Source: Chroococcus sp. FPU101
Lineage (GTDB): Bacteria > Cyanobacteriota > Cyanobacteriia > Cyanobacteriales > Microcystaceae
Direction of reading: 5' to 3'
Assembly (NCBI RefSeq): GCF_017312365.1
Contig: NZ_BLJI01000003.1
Location: 186,001-250,000, forward strand
DNA: 64,000 nucleotides
Shown: positions 27,109-37,810 of the stretch, piece after piece
Position numbering within the stretch: the first letter of the stretch is position 1
How the letters are laid out: each line of letters opens with the position of its first letter
Translations under genes and position numbers: made by a program
Notes under the pieces: model-generated
Told to the model about the DNA's origin: nothing
The model's database searches: none
What the model saw: only the letters and a program-made list of their open reading frames with translations

Positions 27109-27321
27109 ATGCCTACATTACATCTAGGAAGTCAAGGAGAGCTAGTCATGATCTTACAGGAATATTTGTCTCAAATCGGTCATTATGATGGCTTGATTGA
27201 TGGTTATTTTAATCTCCAAACCTATGAGGCAATCAGAGAATTTCAAAAACAAGTTGGCATTTTCCCGCGTGGTATTGTAGACTCGAAAACTTGGAAAGCG
27301 ATCATCAATTATTCTTTTTGA
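27109..27321 (+). CDS. Small peptidoglycan-binding domain protein
   Basis: 70 aa, a single PG_binding_1 domain: LHLGSQGELVMILQEYLSQI, then GHYDGLIDGYF, then TYEAIREFQKQVGI and WKAI, with the usual G...G..D..FG..T..AV..FQ pattern. No signal peptide or catalytic domain. The family binds cell-wall glycan. It lies tail-to-tail with murG, a cell-wall synthesis gene, and only 19 bp separates the stops. Confidence 0.85.
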   Translation: MPTLHLGSQGELVMILQEYLSQIGHYDGLIDGYFNLQTYEAIREFQKQVGIFPRGIVDSKTWKAIINYSF

Positions 27322-27340
27322 GAATAAACCATATTTCTAA

Positions 27341-28405
27341 CTACTTTTTCACTAAATTACGGATTAAATCAGCTAATCGACTGGCACTATCTACATCAGC
27401 TAAACTGACAGCTTGAATTGCCATCTCTTCGAGTTTTTGAGGTGATTTGAGTAAATCTAAAACGGTACTTTCTAACCATTGTGCTGAAATTTCATTCTGA
27501 CGGCAAAGATAGGCTGCACCCGCATCAGCAAATACTTTCGCGTTATAAAACTGATGGTCTTCGGCCGCAAAGGGATAAGGAATGAGAATAGATGGCGTTT
27601 TGGTTACTGCTAATTCTGTTAATGTTCCTGAACCTGAACGGCTCACCGCAAGAGTAGCACGCTGCAATAGTCCAGCCATATTATCATAAAACGGTAAAGA
27701 AATATAATGGGGATGCTTCAAACTATTGGCTTCTGGGTCTTTTTCTCCAGTTAAATGTACAATATAAGCACCTGTGGCTAACCATGCGATCGCACATTGT
27801 CTGACAATTTGATTAAGTGCCACTGCACCCTGTGACCCCCCAACGACGACAATCAGGGGAACATCAGTCGGAATATCCAAATCTATCGGTTGAGGTGTGA
27901 GAAATGAAAAGCGAACGGGCGTACTAACCCATTGAGTTTTAGAACGTTTGAGATACTTTGCCGTTTCCTGAAATCCAATAGCAACCACATCACAGAAAGG
28001 GCCTAACAAAGTCGTCACTTTCCCTGGAATCGAATTGGATTCATGTAGAATAACAGAAATACCTTGGAGACGTGCGGCCAAAATTGCAGGCCCTGCAATA
28101 TAACCTCCAGTACTAAAAACAACATCAATTTTTTTTTGTCTCAGCAGTTGTTGTACTTGGAAAACAGCCGCAATTTGCCGTACCAGAATTTGTAACGTCT
28201 TAAGACCTAAACGAGTTTGAAATCCCTCAATCGGTATAGTATGAAGAGGATAAGACTTTGGAACTAAAGTTTGTTCTAAACGGTCTGGAACGCCTAACCA
28301 TTCAATTTCATAATCATTTAATTGTTCTGCTACTGCAAGTGCTGGGAAAAGATGTCCCCCTGTTCCACTAGCAGCAATCAATAATCGAGTGGGTATTTTA
28401 GTCAT
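27341..28405 (-). CDS. murG: MurG, lipid II-forming GlcNAc transferase
   Basis: About 354 aa from ATG 28405 (MTKIPTRLLIAASGTGGHLF). MurG adds GlcNAc to lipid I on the inner face of the membrane in peptidoglycan synthesis. The glycine-rich loop ASGTGGHLFPALAVA, the middle GGYIAGPAILAA and HESNSIPGK match the family. The C-terminal GT-B domain has VVGGSQGAVALN and SRSGSGTLTELA, the UDP-sugar site. Confidence 0.95.
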   Translation of the reverse strand: MTKIPTRLLIAASGTGGHLFPALAVAEQLNDYEIEWLGVPDRLEQTLVPKSYPLHTIPIEGFQTRLGLKTLQILVRQIAAVFQVQQLLRQKKIDVVFSTGGYIAGPAILAARLQGISVILHESNSIPGKVTTLLGPFCDVVAIGFQETAKYLKRSKTQWVSTPVRFSFLTPQPIDLDIPTDVPLIVVVGGSQGAVALNQIVRQCAIAWLATGAYIVHLTGEKDPEANSLKHPHYISLPFYDNMAGLLQRATLAVSRSGSGTLTELAVTKTPSILIPYPFAAEDHQFYNAKVFADAGAAYLCRQNEISAQWLESTVLDLLKSPQKLEEMAIQAVSLADVDSASRLADLIRNLVKK

Positions 28406-28480
28406 TCGTTTACCAATCAAAATGAATGGTTAAATATTACTACCAACTAACTCTCATTACAACTAAACTACAAATTAATA

Positions 28481-29290
28481 ATGCGTCATTCTAATTCACT
28501 CCAGCCACGTTTCCTCCTAAAATTATTTAGCTATACACTTCCTTTTATTTTAAGTTTCGGACTAACTTTAAGCATTACAAAAACCTTGCAAGCGGCTAAT
28601 AGTGCTACCAACGCTCCTGCAGAATTGAAAAATCTGATTAGTCAACTTGAAACCGCCGCTAATCAAAGAAATCATAAACAGGTGATGGAATTCTACAGCC
28701 CTAAGTTTACTAATTCAGATGGATTAACTTATAATACCGTCAGCCAATCTTTAACCAAATTTTGGGAGCAATATAATCAAGTTAAGTACACAACAACGAT
28801 AGACTCTTGGGAAAAAAAGGGTGATCAATTAATTGCAACCACAACAACAACCATTCAAGGAACAGGAAAATTTAAAGGCAGACCCATGACTTTAAATAGT
28901 ACGATCAAATCTCGTCAACAGTTCCAAGGCAATAAACTAATTTATCAAGAAGTTTTATCCGAACGCAATGAAATTACATCGGGTCAAAATCCGCCTAAAG
29001 TTGAAATTCGTATTCCAGATCAAGTCAAAGTAGGACAAGATTTCGATTTTGATGTTATTCTAGCCGAACCCTTGGGCGATAGTTTACTCGCAGGGGCCGC
29101 AATAGATGAAAAAGTAGAAAGTGATCGTTATTTAGACCCCAAAACCTTAGACTTAGAATTATTACCAGGTGGTGGCATTTTCAAACGCGCCAAAGCACCC
29201 ATTACTCCCGAAAATCGCTGGTTATCTGCTATACTGATTCGCGGCGATGGCATGGTTCTCATTACCCAACGAATCAAAGTAGAAAAATAA
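28481..29290 (+). CDS. Exported NTF2-like cyanobacterial protein
   Basis: 269 aa. Residues about 12-37 form a hydrophobic signal or anchor (SYTLPFILSFGLTLSI). Residues 50-165 look like an NTF2/SnoaL-like fold (FYSPKFTNSDGLTYNTVSQS, then WEKKGDQLIATTTTTIQGTG). Residues 170-265 form a second beta-rich domain. No catalytic motif is seen and the function is unknown. It diverges from murG. Confidence 0.6.
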   Translation: MRHSNSLQPRFLLKLFSYTLPFILSFGLTLSITKTLQAANSATNAPAELKNLISQLETAANQRNHKQVMEFYSPKFTNSDGLTYNTVSQSLTKFWEQYNQVKYTTTIDSWEKKGDQLIATTTTTIQGTGKFKGRPMTLNSTIKSRQQFQGNKLIYQEVLSERNEITSGQNPPKVEIRIPDQVKVGQDFDFDVILAEPLGDSLLAGAAIDEKVESDRYLDPKTLDLELLPGGGIFKRAKAPITPENRWLSAILIRGDGMVLITQRIKVEK

Positions 29291-29397
29291 TCACTATTTC
29301 TAATTACCTTAAGCCCTAGTTAAACAGCTAGGGTTTCTTTTGTCGTAGAATGATTAAATTAGGATCTTAAAATGGCATATCCTTCACTCTTTTATTC

Positions 29398-32316
29398 ATG
29401 ACTGCAACCATTCCCAATCTATCGACTCAATACGACCCGAAAACAACCGAAACAAAATGGCAAAAGTATTGGGAAGAAAACGAGATCTTTAAAGCAAACC
29501 CAAACCATTCAGGTGAACCGTTTTGTGTTGTGATCCCTCCCCCAAATGTAACGGGAAGTCTCCACATGGGTCACGCATTTGAGGAAGCCCTGATTGATAC
29601 AATTGTACGCTATCAACGGATGAAAGGACGTAATACCCTCTGGTTACCAGGGACGGATCATGCTAGTATTGCTGTCCAAACCGTATTAGAAAGACAACTC
29701 AAAGAGACGGGAAAAACCCGTTTTGACATTGGACGGGATGCCTTTTTAGAACGCGCTTGGCAATGGAAAGAACAGTCAGGAGGTACCATTGTTAATCAGT
29801 TGCGACGTTTGGGTGTATCGGTAGACTGGACACGAGAACGCTTTACCATGGATGAAGGTTTATCCCACGCGGTTAGAACTGCTTTTGTCCAACTCTACGA
29901 AAACGGATTAATCTATCGGGGAAATTATTTAGTCAACTGGTGTCCTGCGTCTCAGTCTGCGGTTTCTGACTTAGAAGTTGATAGTAAAGAAGTTGATGGT
30001 AATCTTTGGCATTTTCGCTATCCTCTCACGGATGGTAGCGGATTTATCGAAGTTGCAACAACTCGCCCAGAAACCATGTTAGGGGATACCGCCGTAGCTG
30101 TAAACCCCAATGATGATCGCTACAAACATCTCATCGGAAAAACCCTTACTTTACCCATTATGGGTCGAGAAATCCCCATTATTGCTGATGAACTCGTTGA
30201 TCCTTCTTTTGGGACAGGCTGTGTTAAAGTAACTCCCGCGCATGACCCTAATGATTTTGAGATGGGAAAACGTCACAATCTTCCATTCATTAACATCATG
30301 AATAAGGATGGAACGCTAAATGAGAATGCAGGGGAGTTTGTTGGACAAGATCGTTTTGATGCGCGTAAAAATGTCGTAAAACGCCTTGAAACTGACGGAG
30401 TATTAGTAAAAGTAGAAAATTATCGCCATACCATTCCCTATAGTGAACGGGGTAAAGTTCCCGTCGAACCGTTACTATCTACCCAATGGTTTGTTAAAAT
30501 CGCGCCTTTATCCCAAAAAGCGTTAACCTGTTTAGATGATGCAAACTCCCCTCGTTTTGTCCCCGAACGTTGGACAAAAGTGTATCGAGATTGGTTAGTA
30601 AAATTAAAAGATTGGTGTATCTCGCGTCAGTTATGGTGGGGTCATCAGATCCCCGCATGGTATGTAAAGAGTGAAACCAATGGGGAAATAACTGATAATA
30701 CTCCTTTTATTGTCGCTTATTCAGAAACAGAAGCAATTCACAAAGCCAAACAACAATATGGCGAAAATATTCAACTTGAACAAGATCCCGATGTCTTAGA
30801 TACATGGTTTTCGTCGGGTTTATGGCCGTTTTCTACAATGGGATGGCCCGAAAACACCAAAGATTTAGAAACATATTATCCTACAACCACTCTAGTAACA
30901 GGATTTGACATTATCTTTTTCTGGGTAGCCCGTATGACTATGATGGCAGGATATTTTACCAATCAAATGCCATTTAAAGATGTTTATATTCACGGTTTGG
31001 TCAGAGACGAAAACGGGAAAAAAATGTCTAAAACGGCTAATAACGGCGTTGATCCCCTCGTTTTAATCGATCAATATGGCACCGATGCACTACGCTATAC
31101 TCTCATTAGAGAAATTGTAGGGGCAGGACAAGATGTCAGCTTACAACTTAATCGTTTATTGTATCGGATTAAAAATGATCCATCCGAGATTACAAAATTA
31201 ACAAAGAAAGAAAAAGAAGAATTAATCAAACCCTTGTTACCGATCTCTGACTCTATTCCCCTACTCGGACGAATTAAAAATAAACCCTCGGAATGGGAAA
31301 AATTATCGGATGCAGAACAGGAAGAATTAATCAAGATATTTTCAGAAAACTTAACATTATCGGAGTCTGTCGAAGCATCCCGCAACTTCGCAAATAAGTT
31401 ATGGAATGCGTCGCGTTTCGTCATGATGAATCTAGACGGGAACACACCGCAAGAATTGGGTTATCCGAATGTAGATGATTTAGAGTTATGCGATCGCTGG
31501 ATTCTCTCCCGTTTTTCCCAAGTCGTTCAACAAACCCAACAGTATCTAGATGTTTATGGACTAGGAGAAGCAGCGAAAGGACTTTATGAATTTATCTGGA
31601 ATGATTTTTGTGACTGGTATATCGAATTAGTCAAAACCCGTCTCTGGCAAAAAGAGACAACATCCCGTGTCGTTGCACAACAAACCTTAGCCTATGTTTT
31701 GGAAGGAATTTTAAAACTGCTCCATCCTTTTATGCCTCACATCACTGAGGAAATTTGGCACACCCTGACACAAAAAACCGATGCAGTCCTCGCATTACAA
31801 GCTTATCCCTCAATTGATGTCGAAAAAATTGATCTAAATCTCGAAAAAACCTTTGATCTCCTGTTTGGAACCATTCGTACCCTGCGAAATCTCCGCGCTG
31901 AAGCTGAAATTAAACCAGGGGTAAGCGTGAACGTCATTTTGCAAACAGAAAGCGAACTCGAACGCGAAATACTCAACGCGGGCAAATCATATATTAACGA
32001 TATTGTCAAGGTAGAAAGCTTAACAATTACGCCGCAATTACAGGAAGAAATCAAACAAGCGATCGCAGGAGTCATCGGCACAGTTCAAGCATTGATCCCC
32101 TTATCTGGAATTGTTGATATTAGCGTCTTACGAACCAAACTTGAAAAGAATCTCAGTAAACTAGAAGGAGAAATTAAAGGAATTAGCGATCGTTTAAATA
32201 ATCCCAATTTCGTCGGCAAAGCCCCCGAAGAAGTAGTACAAAAGACCAGAGAAGCACTAGCAGAAGCGCAAAAACAAGCCGAAATTCTGCGAGAACGCTT
32301 AAAACGACTTGAATAA
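29398..32316 (+). CDS. valS: Valyl-tRNA synthetase with a duplicated insertion
   Basis: 972 aa class I synthetase charging tRNA-Val. HIGH-type motif HMGHAF (near residue 55), the editing CP1 domain (about 210-400), the KMSKT form of KMSKS (near 541), anticodon domain and C-terminal coiled coil. Between GAGQDVSLQ and the conserved [18 protein letters not shown] it carries about 70 extra residues (about 580-655). Inside these, RIKNxPSExxKL and (E/Q)EELIK occur twice, so the insertion is an internal duplication. It is not the CAAD membrane domain found in some cyanobacterial synthetases. Otherwise it looks fully functional. Confidence 0.97.
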   Translation: MTATIPNLSTQYDPKTTETKWQKYWEENEIFKANPNHSGEPFCVVIPPPNVTGSLHMGHAFEEALIDTIVRYQRMKGRNTLWLPGTDHASIAVQTVLERQLKETGKTRFDIGRDAFLERAWQWKEQSGGTIVNQLRRLGVSVDWTRERFTMDEGLSHAVRTAFVQLYENGLIYRGNYLVNWCPASQSAVSDLEVDSKEVDGNLWHFRYPLTDGSGFIEVATTRPETMLGDTAVAVNPNDDRYKHLIGKTLTLPIMGREIPIIADELVDPSFGTGCVKVTPAHDPNDFEMGKRHNLPFINIMNKDGTLNENAGEFVGQDRFDARKNVVKRLETDGVLVKVENYRHTIPYSERGKVPVEPLLSTQWFVKIAPLSQKALTCLDDANSPRFVPERWTKVYRDWLVKLKDWCISRQLWWGHQIPAWYVKSETNGEITDNTPFIVAYSETEAIHKAKQQYGENIQLEQDPDVLDTWFSSGLWPFSTMGWPENTKDLETYYPTTTLVTGFDIIFFWVARMTMMAGYFTNQMPFKDVYIHGLVRDENGKKMSKTANNGVDPLVLIDQYGTDALRYTLIREIVGAGQDVSLQLNRLLYRIKNDPSEITKLTKKEKEELIKPLLPISDSIPLLGRIKNKPSEWEKLSDAEQEELIKIFSENLTLSESVEASRNFANKLWNASRFVMMNLDGNTPQELGYPNVDDLELCDRWILSRFSQVVQQTQQYLDVYGLGEAAKGLYEFIWNDFCDWYIELVKTRLWQKETTSRVVAQQTLAYVLEGILKLLHPFMPHITEEIWHTLTQKTDAVLALQAYPSIDVEKIDLNLEKTFDLLFGTIRTLRNLRAEAEIKPGVSVNVILQTESELEREILNAGKSYINDIVKVESLTITPQLQEEIKQAIAGVIGTVQALIPLSGIVDISVLRTKLEKNLSKLEGEIKGISDRLNNPNFVGKAPEEVVQKTREALAEAQKQAEILRERLKRLE

Positions 32317-32332
32317 ATCTCTACTATCAATG

Positions 32333-32362
32333 ACTCGCTCATTAAAAGGCGAGTTTATTTTT
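32333..32362 (+). terminator. Rho-independent terminator of valS
   Basis: ACTCGC-TCATTAAAAG-GCGAGT followed by TTATTTTT, beginning 17 bp after the valS stop. Confidence 0.75.
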
Positions 32363-32408
32363 ACCTCACCCCAGCCCCTCTCCTACAGGAGAGGGGCTGG
32401 GGTGAGGT
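32363..32408. repeat. Perfect 22-bp inverted repeat (REP-like hairpin)
   Basis: ACCTCACCCCAGCCCCTCTC plus CT is followed after AC by its exact reverse complement. It is much more GC-rich than its surroundings and follows directly after the valS terminator. CTCACCCCAGCCCCTCTCC-type palindromes are dispersed in many cyanobacterial genomes. It may be a mobile palindrome or may protect the 3' end of mRNA. Confidence 0.85.
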
Positions 32409-32520
32409 CATTAATTTATATAAGTTATTTCAAAGGATTCAATATTACTTTAATATTAAATGTAAAAAGATTTAAACTAATATGTAATGCAAGTGTTCTG
32501 TTTTTAAAGTTTGAGCAGAA

Positions 32521-33501
32521 ATGACTAATTTACCCAGTATTGCTAAACGAGGATTACCTGTCACAATTATTACAGGTTTTTTAGGAAGTGGAAAAACGAC
32601 TTTAGTCAATGAAATTTTACAAAATAAGCAAAATCTAAAAGTAGCTGTTTTAGTTAATGAATTTGGTAATATCAATATCGATGCTCAATTGCTGATGTCT
32701 ATCGATGAAAATATGGTTGAGCTAAGTAATGGCTGTATTTGTTGTACGATTAATGATGGTTTAGTAGAAGCAATTTATCGAATCTTAGAACGAAAAGATC
32801 AAATCGATTATGTCATTATTGAAACCACAGGGATAGCCGATCCACTGCCAATTATTTTGACTTTTGTCGGAACAAAATTACAAGATTTAACTTATTTAGA
32901 TTCGATTATTACGGTTGTTGATGCAGAGGGATTTAATACAGAACATTTTCATAGTGAAGCTGCATTAAAACAGATTCGTTATGCAGATATTATTTTACTG
33001 AATAAAACAGATTTAGCAACACCGCAAAAACTCTCCGAATTAGAAAATTATCTGAAGAAAACTAAAAAAGAAGCTAGAATATTATTGTGTCAATATAGCC
33101 AAGTCCCGTTACCTTTACTTTTAGATCTTCAATTAACACCTATTGAAACCTATCAATTAGAAGCCTTAAAAGAAGAAAAACATCATCACCACTCAGATCA
33201 TTTAGAAAACGATGGATTTGTAGCCGTATCTTTTCAAAGCAATCAGCCTTTTGATGTTTATAAATTTGAGAAATTTATCATTAATGAAATACCTATAGAA
33301 GTCTTTAGGGGTAAAGGAATTATTCGATTTGCAGGAAGTAAATTACGGCATATATTTCAACTCAGTGGGACACGTTATGATCTCAAATCTGAAGCTTGGA
33401 AAGATGCGCCAAATAGTCAATTAGTGTTTATTGGTCGTCATTTAGAATCTGAGAAAATTATTCAATTACTTCAAGAATGTTTAGTTACAGAAAAAATATA
33501 G
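32521..33501 (+). CDS. CobW/COG0523 GTP-binding metallochaperone
   Basis: 326 aa G3E GTPase. Walker A ITGFLGSGKTTLVN near residue 19, the metal-binding GCICCT (CxCC) near 73, Walker B ETTGIADPLP and the G4 motif LLNKTDL. HHHHSDH at about 221-227 is a metal-binding linker. A CobW_C domain fills the remainder. COG0523 proteins deliver Zn or other metals. No Zur box is seen upstream of this copy, unlike the gene at 37040. Confidence 0.9.
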   Translation: MTNLPSIAKRGLPVTIITGFLGSGKTTLVNEILQNKQNLKVAVLVNEFGNINIDAQLLMSIDENMVELSNGCICCTINDGLVEAIYRILERKDQIDYVIIETTGIADPLPIILTFVGTKLQDLTYLDSIITVVDAEGFNTEHFHSEAALKQIRYADIILLNKTDLATPQKLSELENYLKKTKKEARILLCQYSQVPLPLLLDLQLTPIETYQLEALKEEKHHHHSDHLENDGFVAVSFQSNQPFDVYKFEKFIINEIPIEVFRGKGIIRFAGSKLRHIFQLSGTRYDLKSEAWKDAPNSQLVFIGRHLESEKIIQLLQECLVTEKI

Positions 33502-33526
33502 CGATCGCACACTACGAACAAATTTC

Positions 33527-36500
33527 TTAATGAGTTAAAGGTTGTTTTGGCCAAGTAAAGCGAAATGTTGCACCGCTACCTAATTTAGATGTTACAGAAA
33601 TCTCGCCGCCTTCGGTTTCTATAATTTTTTTAACAATTGATAAACCAATTCCCGTACTTTCTTTGACATCACGAGAGTTAAGGGTTTGAAAAATGCCGAA
33701 GATCTTTTCGTGGTTTTCGGGAGCAATGCCATTACCATCATCAGAAACAGCAAATTCATAAAATTGTCCCTTTTCAGTAGCCGAAATCTCAAGCTGTCCA
33801 TCGAGGCGAGGATGGTGTTTAATTGCATTGCTGATGAGATTAGCAAAAACTTGAGAAAGAAGCAAACGTTTAGTAACAATTGTGGGTAACTCTGATTCAA
33901 TTTTAATGCTAAAAGTTGGGGGTATTACAAGAGAGTCAAAGATTTCGTCAAGCAATTCTCTAACCTTCACTGATTGGGTTTCCACTTCTGTACGTCCCAC
34001 TCTAGAATAGACCAGTAATCCATCGATCATTGCTTCCATTCGTTCGACTCGATTCCGTAAAAGCTGCATTTGACGTTGATTGTTTTCGTCTAATTGTTCT
34101 TGAAGATCGTCTTCAATCCATTGGGAGAGATTAGAAATCGCCCTCAATGGTGCTTTTAAATCATGTGAGACAATATATGTAAAATTATTTAATTCTTGAT
34201 TACGCTCAGCTAAAAGATCAGTTGTTCGTATCAAAGAATGATTTAACTGAGCTAGTTCTTTTGCTCTTTGTTTTTGTTGAATTTCAGCTTGCTTGCGTTC
34301 AGTAATATCTTTAAAAAAGATGGCGACTTTGCGGCTTTCTGGCTGCTCAAAGCGGAAAGCATAAACATCAAACCAACGATTCATTTCTTCGGCTTTATTT
34401 TCAAAGCGAATCGGTTCCCCAGTCACTGCGACTTTACCATAAATTTCAAACCAATGATGATCATGATTGGGAATTAACTGACGTATTGTTTTACCCTCTA
34501 CATCTTTAAGCCCTGTTTGTTTTTCAAACGCTGGATTAATTTCTAAAAAGCGGAAATCAAGCGGTTGAGCGTTTTCATCAAACAGCATCTCAATAACGCA
34601 AAAACCATCCTCAATCGATTCAAACAGCGATCGATAGCGTTCTTCGGAACGGCGTAAACTTTCCTCGGCTTGCTTACGCTCGGTAATGTCCATAACTGAG
34701 CCGATATAACCCTTGAATTCACCATCGATTCCAAACCAGGGACTAGCCGCATCAATGCAAGTACGATATTCACCGTCTTTGCGCCGTAAGCGATATTCTA
34801 GTTGAAACGCACTCTTCTGACGATTAGCATCAAGAAAGATATTTTTAGAGGTTTCGCTATCTTCGGGATGTACTACCTCTAGCCAACCTAAACCTAATCC
34901 TGTTTCCTCAGTTTGTCCAGAAAATTCGTACCAACTTTGGCTAAGGTAAGTGCAGTAACCAGTGGCATCAGTGACCCAAACCATGACGGGAGCATTATCC
35001 GCCATATTTCGGAATTTCTCTTCATTCTCACGCAACAAGTCTTCTACTTGCTTTTGTTGGGTGATATCCCGCGAAATAGCAACGAGTTGTGTGACTTCTC
35101 CAGACGCATCTCGAATCGGTGTAATAATGCTATCCCACCACTTTGGCTTACCTTTCCTTGTAAGACGGTAGCCTTTAAATTGACCAATTTTACCTAAAGC
35201 GGCTGTGGCGATCGCTTTTTTCGCCTTCTCTTGATCTTCACCCTGCCAGAAACTCAGCCAGTCGGCATTACGGACAGATGTAAAATTGTCAATTTCTAAA
35301 AGGCGTAGCCCACTTGGATTCATGTATAGAATTTCGTTGTTCAATGATAAAACTTTAATACAGTCATTAGAGCTTTCTAAAATCCGTTCCTTTAGCTCCT
35401 CACTGTCTCGTAGCGCCTTTACTGCTTGTTGACGCTCAGTAATATCTATAGCTATTCCAATCAGCTTTTGAACATTTCCCTTTTCATCTAGCCATGCTTC
35501 ACCGCGTTCATCTAGCCAGACAATTTCGCCATTATCAGGACGAATAAAACGGAAAACTGAATGATAGCCTTTTCCAGTCACCACCGCATTTTCTACTAAC
35601 CTCTGATGTCGTGCGCGATCTTCTGGATGAATTAACGCAAATCCTTGCACGGATGCTTCAATTTTACTCAGACCATAGATTGACGATAAATTATCCGTAG
35701 TAATAATCGTATCGGTGAATGGGTTCCATTCCCAAGCGACTATTCTTCCCACTTCTACAGCCAGTCGTAACCGTTCTTCATTTTGCCTTAAAGCTGTTTC
35801 TGTTTGTTTACGTTCACTAATATCACTATAAATAAGCGCAAACTTTCCATCATCGTTTTTACCAACTTTATAAGCGTAAATATCAAACCAGCGACTTAAA
35901 CTCGATACATAGCTTTCAAATCGAATCGTTTCGCTTTTTTGTGCCACACGGAAACAAGTTTCATACCAACTATCATCAAGATTGGGAATCAAACTCCGCA
36001 TGGTATTACCGATCGTTTCTTCGATTGTAAATCCAGTCATCGCCTCATGAGCGGGATTAACTTCAAGGATCAATACATCAAACGGCTTACCATCGTCATC
36101 TAAAATAATTTTACACAGGGCAAAAGCTTCACCCATCGAATTGAACAGTGTTCGATATTGTTCTTCAGATTCGTTTAAAGCTTTGTTCGACTGTTCGCGT
36201 TCAAAAACAATACTAGCGACTTGGGTACCATACTCGGCTAATCGGTATTCCCAATCCGTCGGCGATCGCGCCTCATCAAAACACAACATCAAAGAACCCA
36301 GAGCCAAGTTATCCACGCCCAGTATCGGTGTAGAATAACACGCTAGTATTCCATGAGCGACACATAAATTTCGCCATTCTTGTGACCACCGAGTATCATT
36401 GGCGATATCTGTACAGATAACTGGCTTACCACAATATACTGCTGTACCACAGGTACCAATGGCAAGCTCATTAATGGGAGCATCCTTAAGTCCTTGTCCG

Positions 36501-36817
36501 AATGACGACGGAAAAGTTGGAGTAATGGAACGGTAAAATTTAAGCCGTAGGTCATCAGCCAGTAGAATACAAGCCCGTACACCTGAATTAAGTTTAGACA
36601 CGGAGGCACACAGGGATTTCAGACATTCATCTATCGGTTTTCCAGATGCGATCAACTTTAATAATCTATTCTGTTCAAGCAGCAAAAGTTCAGCCGATTT
36701 CTGTTCGGTCATTTCTTCGGCAACTATCAATCTATTTTGGTTTTCAGACTCCCAACTAGAAGGTCTAGGCGAGTTCTGTAGCAATTCATCTAGGAGCAGA
36801 TTAGTGTCTTCAGTCAT
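33527..36817 (-). CDS. GAF/multi-PAS hybrid-input sensor histidine kinase
   Basis: 1096 aa, no membrane segments, so a cytoplasmic sensor. A GAF domain at about 45-210. Five PAS domains follow, at about 215-335, 340-465, 467-590, 593-715 and 718-840, most ending in the PAC signature DITERKQAE. The HisKA phosphoacceptor box is SHDLKAPLRAISNL near 885. The HATPase_c domain has N-box NLISNAIKHH and G-boxes DDGNGIAPE and GIGLSIVK. It has no receiver domain and no adjacent response regulator. The stimulus is unknown; the GAF lacks an obvious bilin cysteine motif. Confidence 0.9.
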   Translation of the reverse strand: MTEDTNLLLDELLQNSPRPSSWESENQNRLIVAEEMTEQKSAELLLLEQNRLLKLIASGKPIDECLKSLCASVSKLNSGVRACILLADDLRLKFYRSITPTFPSSFGQGLKDAPINELAIGTCGTAVYCGKPVICTDIANDTRWSQEWRNLCVAHGILACYSTPILGVDNLALGSLMLCFDEARSPTDWEYRLAEYGTQVASIVFEREQSNKALNESEEQYRTLFNSMGEAFALCKIILDDDGKPFDVLILEVNPAHEAMTGFTIEETIGNTMRSLIPNLDDSWYETCFRVAQKSETIRFESYVSSLSRWFDIYAYKVGKNDDGKFALIYSDISERKQTETALRQNEERLRLAVEVGRIVAWEWNPFTDTIITTDNLSSIYGLSKIEASVQGFALIHPEDRARHQRLVENAVVTGKGYHSVFRFIRPDNGEIVWLDERGEAWLDEKGNVQKLIGIAIDITERQQAVKALRDSEELKERILESSNDCIKVLSLNNEILYMNPSGLRLLEIDNFTSVRNADWLSFWQGEDQEKAKKAIATAALGKIGQFKGYRLTRKGKPKWWDSIITPIRDASGEVTQLVAISRDITQQKQVEDLLRENEEKFRNMADNAPVMVWVTDATGYCTYLSQSWYEFSGQTEETGLGLGWLEVVHPEDSETSKNIFLDANRQKSAFQLEYRLRRKDGEYRTCIDAASPWFGIDGEFKGYIGSVMDITERKQAEESLRRSEERYRSLFESIEDGFCVIEMLFDENAQPLDFRFLEINPAFEKQTGLKDVEGKTIRQLIPNHDHHWFEIYGKVAVTGEPIRFENKAEEMNRWFDVYAFRFEQPESRKVAIFFKDITERKQAEIQQKQRAKELAQLNHSLIRTTDLLAERNQELNNFTYIVSHDLKAPLRAISNLSQWIEDDLQEQLDENNQRQMQLLRNRVERMEAMIDGLLVYSRVGRTEVETQSVKVRELLDEIFDSLVIPPTFSIKIESELPTIVTKRLLLSQVFANLISNAIKHHPRLDGQLEISATEKGQFYEFAVSDDGNGIAPENHEKIFGIFQTLNSRDVKESTGIGLSIVKKIIETEGGEISVTSKLGSGATFRFTWPKQPLTH

Positions 36818-37009
36818 CGACTTTGCTTCTTTCTTGAGAGATGTTTACTTAGAACAAAAGTATTAAGGTAATTACCAGTTTAAATCACTTAGACGTTATA
36901 GTTTCGCATAATTGATGAAATATTAAAATAATCTAAAGATAGATAGTTATTAACTTTCAGAGCCGAAATTTGAGCCTTCACATCGTTTGATTACGAAGTT
37001 ATCTACTAT

Positions 37010-37028
37010 AATGATAATCATTATCATT
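37010..37028. promoter_or_regulatory. Zur/Fur-type operator
   Basis: Perfect 19-bp palindrome AATGATAATCATTATCATT containing TGATAAT-C-ATTATCA, the 7-1-7 box form reported for cyanobacterial Zur and close to the Fur box. It is 11 bp before the start codon at 37040, so binding would block transcription of the three-gene operon. Confidence 0.8.
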
Positions 37029-37039
37029 TTAAGAACATC

Positions 37040-37810
37040 ATGATTACTGCTGTTACTGGGCCACCTGGAACGGGTAAAACATATTGGATACAAGAACAGA
37101 TGGCTAAAGCAAAAGAAAATATAGGTTATTATAGCCCTCGTACTGAATCCATTCCTATTGACATCATTTATTTACAAAGCGAATATCCTCACCTAAAAAT
37201 CTTGACGACAGAAAATTTAAAACTAATATCGGAAAAGACCAATATTTATCTAGAACTTCCTTGGTATTTAGATTTATTGAGTATCGAACCCTTTTTAAAA
37301 CAACTTAATTGTCATCGAGTAGCGATCCTTCCCCCCAATATCTCTAATACAGGGTGGCACAGTTGGGCCGATGAAGTTATTCCTAGTATTGGTTTAGAAC
37401 ATCAAGAATTAACTTTAGAGGCAAAAACTCCTTTAGAAGTTCATCGAGGAATTTTAACAGGAGAAGTTCTAGACTATACGAGTTTAATAACGTTCTGGAG
37501 TGAATTAACACAAAATGCTTATGGGGAAATTAAACGCATTAAAGGCATTTTTGATATTTTTGATGGGCAATCCATCTATGGTGATTTTGTTCAAGGATTT
37601 ACACAAGAAGAATTTTCTACCCTAGACTTACCCCGACATTTAGAAGGTAGACCCACCCGTTTTAGTGGTTTTGAAATCGTCGGACGAGATTTAGATAAAA
37701 CAGGAATTGCTCAAAGTATCAATGATTGCTGTTTAAGCGACTCAGCCATTAATTACTATCAACAACAAGTCAAAGCAACCTTAGAATTAGAAGTAGAGAT
37801 GAGCCGATGA
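37040..37810 (+). CDS. Degenerate CobW-like P-loop protein in zinc-type operon
   Basis: 256 aa. N-terminal Walker A TGPPGTGKTYWI (about 6-17), but the CxCC metal motif and the NKxD specificity motif of COG0523 are missing and the GTPase domain is short. The C-terminal 90 residues match CobW_C (GEIKRIKGIFDIFDG). It is a likely metal-handling accessory made in zinc shortage, given the palindrome just upstream. Its stop overlaps the next start by 4 bp (ATGA). Confidence 0.75.
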   Translation: MITAVTGPPGTGKTYWIQEQMAKAKENIGYYSPRTESIPIDIIYLQSEYPHLKILTTENLKLISEKTNIYLELPWYLDLLSIEPFLKQLNCHRVAILPPNISNTGWHSWADEVIPSIGLEHQELTLEAKTPLEVHRGILTGEVLDYTSLITFWSELTQNAYGEIKRIKGIFDIFDGQSIYGDFVQGFTQEEFSTLDLPRHLEGRPTRFSGFEIVGRDLDKTGIAQSINDCCLSDSAINYYQQQVKATLELEVEMSR

